From: Fasciola hepatica
Taxonomy: Eukaryota > Platyhelminthes > Trematoda > Plagiorchiida > Fasciolidae
Assembly (NCBI GenBank): GCA_948099385.1
Contig: CANUEZ040000020.1
Coordinates: 11,797,501-11,861,500 of the forward strand
DNA length: 64,000 bases
Direction: 5' to 3'
Both the position numbers and the translations under genes were made by a program. The notes beneath the pieces are model-generated. The model saw only the letters and a list, made by a program, of their open reading frames with translations. It did not search any database and was not told where the DNA came from. Positions 50,001 to 59,000 of this stretch are shown here, in pieces (position 1 is the first letter of the stretch; every line of letters starts with the position of its first letter).

Positions 50001-53000
50001 TTGCAGTCTCGTCTCTGAGAAGCAGCAGATATCGATCGAGAGTGATTCCAATATGCGAGCTAGACTTGCGTGTTGTCCAATTTGTACAGGCGTGCGTGCG
50101 TTGTAGCTGGCCAATTTGAATCGTAGGCGAGGTTGAAGAAAGGTGGACTCGGTGGTGTAATTTACTGTGACAGTCGAAGGGCAGACGGTTCTAGCGAAAG
50201 TTCGGTCGCAAGCAGCGGCAGCAGTAAGGCAGTTCTGCTGCAGTGTAGCGACGTGTCTGGTACATAAAACAACCGAAGAGGTAGAGAGAGGGTGGATAGG
50301 TGTCGAGTGTGGTGGTGGATGAGCACATGATCTTGCGATGGTGAAGGAGCGTGAAAGTGAGATGAAGGTGAATTTGTAGGAGAGTCAGTCCATGGTTCAG
50401 TTTGTGGGCGTAGTACTGTCAGGTTGCCCAGACCAAAGCAGGTGGTTTTCTTAGAGATCCACAACCGGAGGCTTTAGCTATCGAAAGCCTCACCCGCAAG
50501 GCAGCGGGACGGAGGGCGGGGTCCGAAACCCACTGGGGCCGGTGACTGGTCATTCAGTTCATGCGCCCTTCGGATGAGGCCAAACATCCTGGGTGCCCAG
50601 TACACCCCTCGACCGCAGATACGGGTGAGTGTAGTTTTGTACGCTTCATACGCCATCCGTAGTTGGTTTGGAATCAGGGTTTAGCCATCTCCCTTGGACT
50701 GACCATTAGTCAGTCAACCCGGTAGAGAGCGCCGGGCGTTCGCCTTCGGCAACACACTTTTGTATAAAAGCACCTCCACCCCGAGAGGCATGTGTAGGAC
50801 TTCCTCAGCAGAAGCTATTTAGTACGCGCGGTCATCTGGGAGCATTTCGAGAGGCGTTCAGGGTGAGTAGCCAACTCGGAGCCTGAGCCACCCACCCCCA
50901 ACGATACTGAGGCATTTCGGAGGCAGAAGTTGCCCATCAGCTGGTTCTGAGGTTGGACTTCTTTTGGCCTCTACCCATCGACCCGTCAGGCATGACAACG
51001 TCTCCGGCTTAAGGAAGATATCCTGCGTAGCTCTTCGGGTCATGGAGACACGCAAGCCATCACACCACGTGAAGGTGCAGTCTCGTCGTGATGGCCTAGA
51101 CATCTTGGATGCCCAATGCACCGCCACAGATACCAGTGAGCATAGTGTTGTACGCTTCATACGCCACCCTTGGTTGGCTTGAACTCTGGGTTTAGACAGC
51201 TCCCCTAGACTTATTATCAGTCAGTCAACCCCCTGGAGAGCGCCGGCGCAGAATTTTATGGTGCTGCTTAGAGGACCGAAAATAAATCTCAGGGGAGCTG
51301 TAATACAGGATAAGAATACACTGTAAGACAAACTTGGAAATAACTGACTGCGGATTTCAAAACGGTCTTAGTTCCCGTATTTTGAAAAAGAGACGTTGCA
51401 GTTTTCCAATACAGTTTTGAATGAGTTGTCCATCGTGAATTGTTATCTAAGTTAAGTTCTAGGTACTTGACAGAGCTCATTCTAGATAGGGGTTTGGAAT
51501 TAAGGCGAACAGAATTTGTTGGGAAAGTTAGACGGGAATTGCTGAAAATGCAATCAAGGCTCCGCAAAGTGTTCAGTTTCAAATCGGGTCGGCTAGAAAG
51601 TCTTCTATTTGAGATAAGTTATAATCCAGTAAATTTAATTACTCATTTGGTTTCATATTGGTTGTGATTAGCGTTTTATTTGTTCTGTAAGGATTAGTTT
51701 ATTGCTTCAAGCAGCATTTTCGTCACTTTTCCATGATAGATCCTTCAACTTTGTTCTCGCCTGTAACTCTCCTTTGAACAAACTGTTTTCATAGGACGGC
51801 TATTCTTCACTCTTGTCATTCATCACTTAAGTGTCAAACGAGTATTGAATCAATTAGATGAGTTCTGCACATCCTGTCGGTATACGAGATGTGGAAGTCA
51901 AAATGAAATTTTTTGTTGTTTTTTCCCATTCATTAGGTCACATCTTGTCCCATTGGTAGAAATAATCTTTCGTTCGTAATTGTAGTGAATAACGCAGCGT
52001 CCAGTAAGACGCGCCTTACTGTGTCTTGTTGGATAATAATGATGATGACCGTGTAGAGTGACCAGTGATGGTCGACTGGTTTAAAATGTTTGGCTATCAT
52101 TCCGGAGGTTAGAGATTCAAATCCCGCTATTGCCAGCCACTTCTGTGACTGACAGTAATCGATTGTCGCCCGGCTTGTTACGACGCCTGACCTATTACAA
52201 CCATATGTGGTCACCCTTCCCAAGTCTCTAGGTCGGGTTTTTTTATTGCACGGTTGCGCATGAATGCACTGGAACGGGTATGTACCTAAAAATCCCAAAG
52301 GCCCAATGCGTTGTCCGAGGTAGCCGGCAACACCGTCTTTCACAACGCCTAAATCACCCAACCGGGATCACAGGCTAGCTTAATATCGTGCTGGTGAATT
52401 ATAACGCCCGATAAAGTGAAGGTTGTTTGCTTGATTCCAACCTACAGTGCATAAATCGTTTTTTCTATCTGCTTATGTTTGATAGTTCCTCTCCATTTTT
52501 GTGATTATTGTTGTTGCGTTGGCACTATGCTTGACTTAAAGCCGGTGTAAAATAAATAAGTATAACTTACAGTGCGTTTTTTCACCGAACTAAACACTTC
52601 GAAAAGCATTAACACAAAATCTAACTCAATATTGATGTACAAACTTCGGTTTAAAGGTTTTCGCTAATGAACGTTGTCACCTAAATTGCATAATTATCAC
52701 CAAAATATCTCGAAAAAACAATGGCTTGCAATACATATTCTTCAGAGCTTCCAGTCCTTGTTGTTGAATGAAATAGCAGAACTTATATCTGTTGATACTC
52801 GCTGAGAAACTACATGTGTGATGTTGTGACATGCATCGTCACACTTTTAACTGAATGCTATATTTCCACTTGATTTGGCTGACTTGAACCACACTTTGAT
52901 AGTTTTCTGTAAGTTGCTTCTGGCCACAGTCTCATCCACTGAATCTTTGCTAACTCATGAAGAATGACCCCATTTCTCACAACTGAGTTTCAGTTTCTAA

Positions 53001-56000
53001 GTTGCATTCCTATAAATCTGTCAGCTACTATAGCCCCGAAACCGCATGATGATATTTTTTGTTTACATCGATGCTAATACACAAAGGTCTGCTGTGCAAC
53101 AACAGGATATTGAATTCGGTATTAAACCAGAACTAGCCGCAGTTCAAAATCACGTGGTGATTGATACATTTGATGTCGTTGAACGCACCACCTGGTGTGA
53201 TTGTACCTTTTAGTTAGTCGGTCTTCGAACGGCGGACTAAATGGAAATGCCATATAGTTTGACAATTAGTGTTACTGAACAATCTTTGTTTGTCGAATTT
53301 CCTTAGTCTTTGCCTTTGAAGTTAGACTGTAGCTGTAGGAGAAATGAGTCAGGAGGAAACGCTAAACAGTAGTGAACGGGCTTTTCTTTCGTCAGTATTT
53401 CTCCATTTAGAAAACAAAGGAGTTTCATAAGGCAATCAGTTAATGGATGACAAAATAGAATACCATCACTAACAATTACCTGTAGACTAAACTAGAATTT
53501 CAGTGCCCACTGAATGTAAAGCTAAACACCCCGTGCATACCAGTACACTTCCAGTATGATTTAATGGAACTGAGATGTAGCTTTACGGGTCTCGAAACAA
53601 TATAAAAATCGTTCACTCTAAGTTGAGATGTACTAATTTGAACATCAGCATGTAACACCACATTTCGAAGGAAATATGCAAATCCGTACGGAAGGTTACT
53701 GTGGAACACTGACAATTTTGCTTTTGGACACATCACAAATCGGATGAATATCCTCGATTATCTGTTTGATACTCGTCCACTTAACCGTACCATGAGTGCA
53801 CTGACTGTCATCCTTTTTTGCTTATCGATTAGCCTTCAAGAATTAGCAAGTGTTTAGCAGAAAGTCAATGACGTTTAGCAAATCTTCTCAATTCTGTCAA
53901 AATATTTCCCTTCACCGCGTTTGTTTATCTTCGGTTCAAATGTGGCAAACCTAACCAACCAGCTCGTCTCCAATTTCAAAAACGCTCGAGCTATAAGGCC
54001 CACAAAAGCCCCATCCAACAACGTATCTGTGCATTGGTCGCCTATTAAAAACTCTCAGTACTCTTGCTTGGCGAGTTGTGATCTAATATGTCTCGTCGTA
54101 AGACCTTGGATTTCTGCTGACTCCCTGCATCTTCAAAACGCAAATCGGCCCATCTCGGCTGACAGCGATTGTTGTCCTCATCTTTAAGAAGGGCTCGTGT
54201 ACTGAATGTACCAACCATACGGGTATACGCAATATCCCAATAGCGACGGCGCTACTGGCGTCTGTCGTACTTCACAAATTTTATCACGCGTGTAGGACAG
54301 AGTTGCCAGTTACGTTCTCGGTTCCGTGCCGGTCATGAATGTATCGATCAAATCTCCCTCCACCCCGTCGATAAGAGCGCACTGTCATCATCGTCATCAT
54401 CGTACAGCGTTAAACAGTAGGGCAAGCCCCACTGACCACTGCCTTTCTCACCATGTTGCACGTTGAATTAAAAAGTATGAATATACAAGATGGACAGGGA
54501 CTGGACCTATATGGGTGGGAAAAGAAAAGAATGCCCTAGTAGCCAACACACGGAATACACAGTCTAACTGTACAAACGTACACCGATCAAACATTCTGAT
54601 TCGATAGAAAGTGACAACACGATCGCCACTGTTCGCGGTTCGCAGCCATATCCTTCAGTGTCTCCAGCCAACTGGTACACGGATCTTTTGGACCCCAACC
54701 ACGAAGACGTGAAGCACCTACTTTTCCTAAGTCTGCTGTACATTTTCTCATTCCTCGTTGCCACGTCATCTGTTGACCTCCACGTGGTCTCTTCCACTTC
54801 CTAGGAGGAACAAAGAATAGGACACGGTACGGTAGACGTGTGTTTGCCATACGTAACACGTGTCCCAACCAACGAAGTCTACTAAGTTGGATACGCTGTG
54901 ACAAAACGTTCTCTGAATTAGTACCCAATACTCGCTTTCTTACCTCATCGTTGCTTACTCGGCTATTCCACCCAATCCTAGCGATACTACGTAAACATCG
55001 ATGGTCGAAAACCTCAAGACGACGAATATCTTCAGCACGCAGACTCCAAGTTTCGCAACCGTACAACAAAACTGAACGCACAGTGGCACAGTATACACGA
55101 CCTTTCAACTTCAGTGAAATATCGGATCGGCGCCACAAGTGCTTCAATCCAGCGTACGCCGCTCGAGCTTTGGATATCCGCGTACTCACCTCTACTACTG
55201 TGCTCCCATCCGTCGTCACGCAGCTACCGAGGTAGGTGAAGTGGTCGACAACTGACAGCACCTCCCCATCGAGCATCAAGCTCGGAATTGTTGACGTCCA
55301 GTCTTGTAACATCACCTTGCACTTTGAAGGTGCAAAGCGCATGCCGAATGGGGCTACAGCCCTTGCGAGATTATCTAGTGCACGCTGAGCATGTTCCGTG
55401 GATTCGAACAAACAGACAACGTCGTCTGCGTAATCTAAGTCACATAGCTTTTCACTATCTCCTAGTTCGACCCCTACATCCTGAAGATTTTGCAGCCCAC
55501 TCTCCATTATTTCGTCCATGACGAAGTTGAACAGGAATGGAGACAAAGGGCATCCCTGCCGAACACCACTGGTCGTTTCGAACCGACCGGATAGTTCGCC
55601 GTAAACTCTAACGCGGCCAGAAGTATGAGAATACAATGATCTCAGTAGGTTCACGAACTTCTGGGGCATACCTTTTCGATGAAGAGTACTGAAAAGCGAT
55701 GTTCGATCAACTGAATCGAAGGCGCCTTTCAGGTCTAAGAAAAGCATTATTGTTGATCGGCGGTGCGTGTGACGCGTTTCAAGAAGTCGGCGAAGAGTAA
55801 AAATCTGGTCGATGCATCCTCGACCTGGGCGGAATCCAGCCTGCTGTTCGCGGACATTCCTCTCGCGAGCCGATGTAAGACGGTGCAGCAAAATCGAAGC
55901 TAATACTTTGGTGACTATCGGGATTAAGCTAATCCCACGATGATTACTGCAGTCATTGCGTATTCCCTTCTTGAAGATGGGAACAATCAATGACTCGCTC

Positions 56001-59000
56001 CATATTAACGGAATACGCTCCTCCTTCCAAATGTCACGGAGCAAGGCGGTTAGTGATTTTATCAACGCCTCACCACCCAGTTTGAAAAGAACTGGGGGAA
56101 GTTCGTCGGGACCTGCCGCTTTCCCCCGCCTTAGTAATCGAATACATGACTCTACTTCTACTTCTGATGGGGGCTCAAGTGATACCACCCAAGGAGTCAC
56201 AGTTGTTGACACGGGAGTAACTACACTAGCGTGCGGCCAGCTAAACTGTTCCTTGAAGTACTCGGCCCATCGGTCAAGCCTTTGCTGTTTGTTATGGATG
56301 GGTTCTCCATTCCTATTGCAAATCGCTTCACTGACCTGAGTTCGCCGTCCACTGGTGTCACGAATAAGTTTGAACAGTCTTTGACTGTTACCTGAAGCAG
56401 CTGCCACTTCCATTTGTTTGGCTACATTGACCCACCAATTTTCGCGACCCTTCTTAAGGCTTCGCGTAACTTGTCTTCGCAGCTTTCTCCGCATCTTATT
56501 CATCTCCTTACGGTTCGAGAGCTGACGCTTTTGCTCCATTATACTCAGCGACTCTTGCGAGATCCAGTGTCTTTGATGGACAACGGATCCAGGACCACAG
56601 GCAAAACCTGCTGCAACGTGCATCGCCTGTTTGATATGAGCCCAATGCTCATCTACATGACTGTTCGTCGTAGATCCTAGCTCATGTGCTAACTTCTGCT
56701 CATAACGGGTGCAAACGTCTGGATCACACAAACGTTGCACGGCTAATCCGGTTTGCGGTTTGCGACGATAACCATGGAGCTGGAGAGATAATCGCATTAA
56801 AACTGAGGCATGGTCCGACTCTACGTACACGGACCAGTAAGATCTACAGTTCTGAACAGAACTGCGCCATCGGTAGCTTACGGCGATATGGTCAATTTGA
56901 CTCAAAGTACCTGTAGAGTTAGAGCGCCATGTCGCTGTGCGACGCGAGCTGTGTCGGAAATTTGTGCTAGACAAGAACAATCGATTGTCTGCACAAAATT
57001 GGAGAAGCCTATCCCCGTTATCTGTGCGATCAGCGGGTAAAGCACAACGCCCACCTAAACAGGCTTCTGACACACTGAGTTTGCCAACTTGTGCATTGAA
57101 GTCACCAGCTAGCACTACAATGTCAGAACCTTTACTTCTGCGAACGAGGGTGGCGAGTTCATCATAGAACTCATCTTTCTGCAAGTCTGAGCTGCAGTCC
57201 GTTGGGGCGTACGCCGAGATCACGAACAAATTGCGTTTAACACAACTATCCTTTCGAACGCCGACTGACCCTTGGAGTCTCACAGCACATAAACGACTGT
57301 TAACAGGGATCCAGTCTAATAGGGCAGCCTCAGCCTTGTCAGTCAAGACAATTCCTACACCACGTTGACCCACAGCCCTAGCTGCTTCGTCTCCTGAGGT
57401 GCGCAGAATATACCTCGATGAGATACCTGGAGCAGTTAGCTGAATTACATTGCTCGAATCCTGGATACGCGTTTCGCTTAAGCAGCATACATGAATCTTC
57501 AGAGAGTTCATTGTGAGGGCTAGGCACGCCTGCTGACCGACCTGCATCAGTGTACGCACGTTGAAGGAGCCGAGATTCAGAGGCTGACGGGGCTTGAGAA
57601 AATGTGAGTTACCAGTCAGAGGATTATTCCCGACACTATTTGACAGTGAATCGTTGCGAGTATCGACCGTGTTATCAATGGGAGCATTATGGGTGGATAG
57701 ATGGGGCAAAGAGGGATGGTTAGGGACAGAAGACAAAGGTTGAATAACAGAGAGGGAACTCTGAGCAGTAGCACACTTATCACTACCCACCCCGCTCGAT
57801 GCAATGGGCAGCGCGGTCCTGATTAGCCTGCGCGACGACCGATGCAGTATGGAATTCTTTGTAGTCGTGCAGTTCATGGGAGATGTTGGACGGGTACTGC
57901 TAGGGTGTCCAGCCACAAAGCAGGAGAACGATTAGGGTCCTCATCCAAAGCCTTTAGTTCTGACAAGAACCTATCCGCAAGGCAGCGGGATGGCTTAGTG
58001 GAAGCCCATTTGCTTGGATCAATTATTCTTCCACTGGTTTTTCCGACTGAGTTGCCAGCTCAAATCAACCCCCAACCTGGAGGACCAGGAGACTGGACTT
58101 TGTCTGACCTCTACCCATTGACCTGTCAGGTATGATTGCATCTCCGGCTTAAGGAAGCCATCCTGTATAGCTCTTTGGGTCATAGAGGCGTGCAAGCCAT
58201 CACACCACGTCAAGGTGCAGTCTCGTCGTGATGGAGTACCTCAGAAGTGTGTCGGTTCTCTAAGAGTTGTACCGCCATGCCGCAGGTGGTGTTAGGACCG
58301 GAACCACGGCTAGCTTTCACCAACCTTTGCTGTCTCTAGTGGAGTTCAGCAAGGTTGCACTATATCTCCATTCTTTTCAGTTTTGTAGAGGCTGTTCTAC
58401 GGAATGCCTTGTATGGTCTTTTAGACGATAGAGTCAAGCTCCCCCCGGAGAAGAGTTTTTGACTTACAATGGTTTGATGATATCCTCTTGCTGGGTAATA
58501 ACGTACGGGCAGTGTAACACGTTCCAAACCTCTTGGCCATTAAGGTGTCCGGACATGGTATATGCTTCGTTCCGCTTGAGTGCGAAGTACTCTTTCATGA
58601 CTGGCGGGAGCCTGTGCCTCTACTCATCCTTTGTAATGAGCAGTTGTTATCAGTCAAAAGCTTCAAGAGCCTCGGGAGGTACATTGCAACCGAAGGTGGT
58701 GTTGGGGAAGAGATCCGTCCACAAATTGCGAAGGCCAAACTGGTTTTCGTAAACCTGCGTCACTTGTGACACCGCCACGAAATCTGTCTCTCATTGAGAG
58801 GACTGGTTTACAGTGCTATAGTAAACGGTGTTTTGCTCTATGGTTGCGAATCCTGGCCGCTTTGCGCCGAGCACGCTTTGCGACTTTCCGTATTTGACCA
58901 TCGACTTCTCCGAAGCATTGTTCGGGTTCGATGGAAACATCGCGTGAGCAACGACGAGGTTCATCTTCGTGTGCTGAATATAAGTAGCCACTCCTTAACA

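Noticed and set aside
54840..57167. Many plus-strand frames of 76-131 codons
   Set aside because: They lie opposite the intact RTE frame and show no motif; they are antisense shadows.
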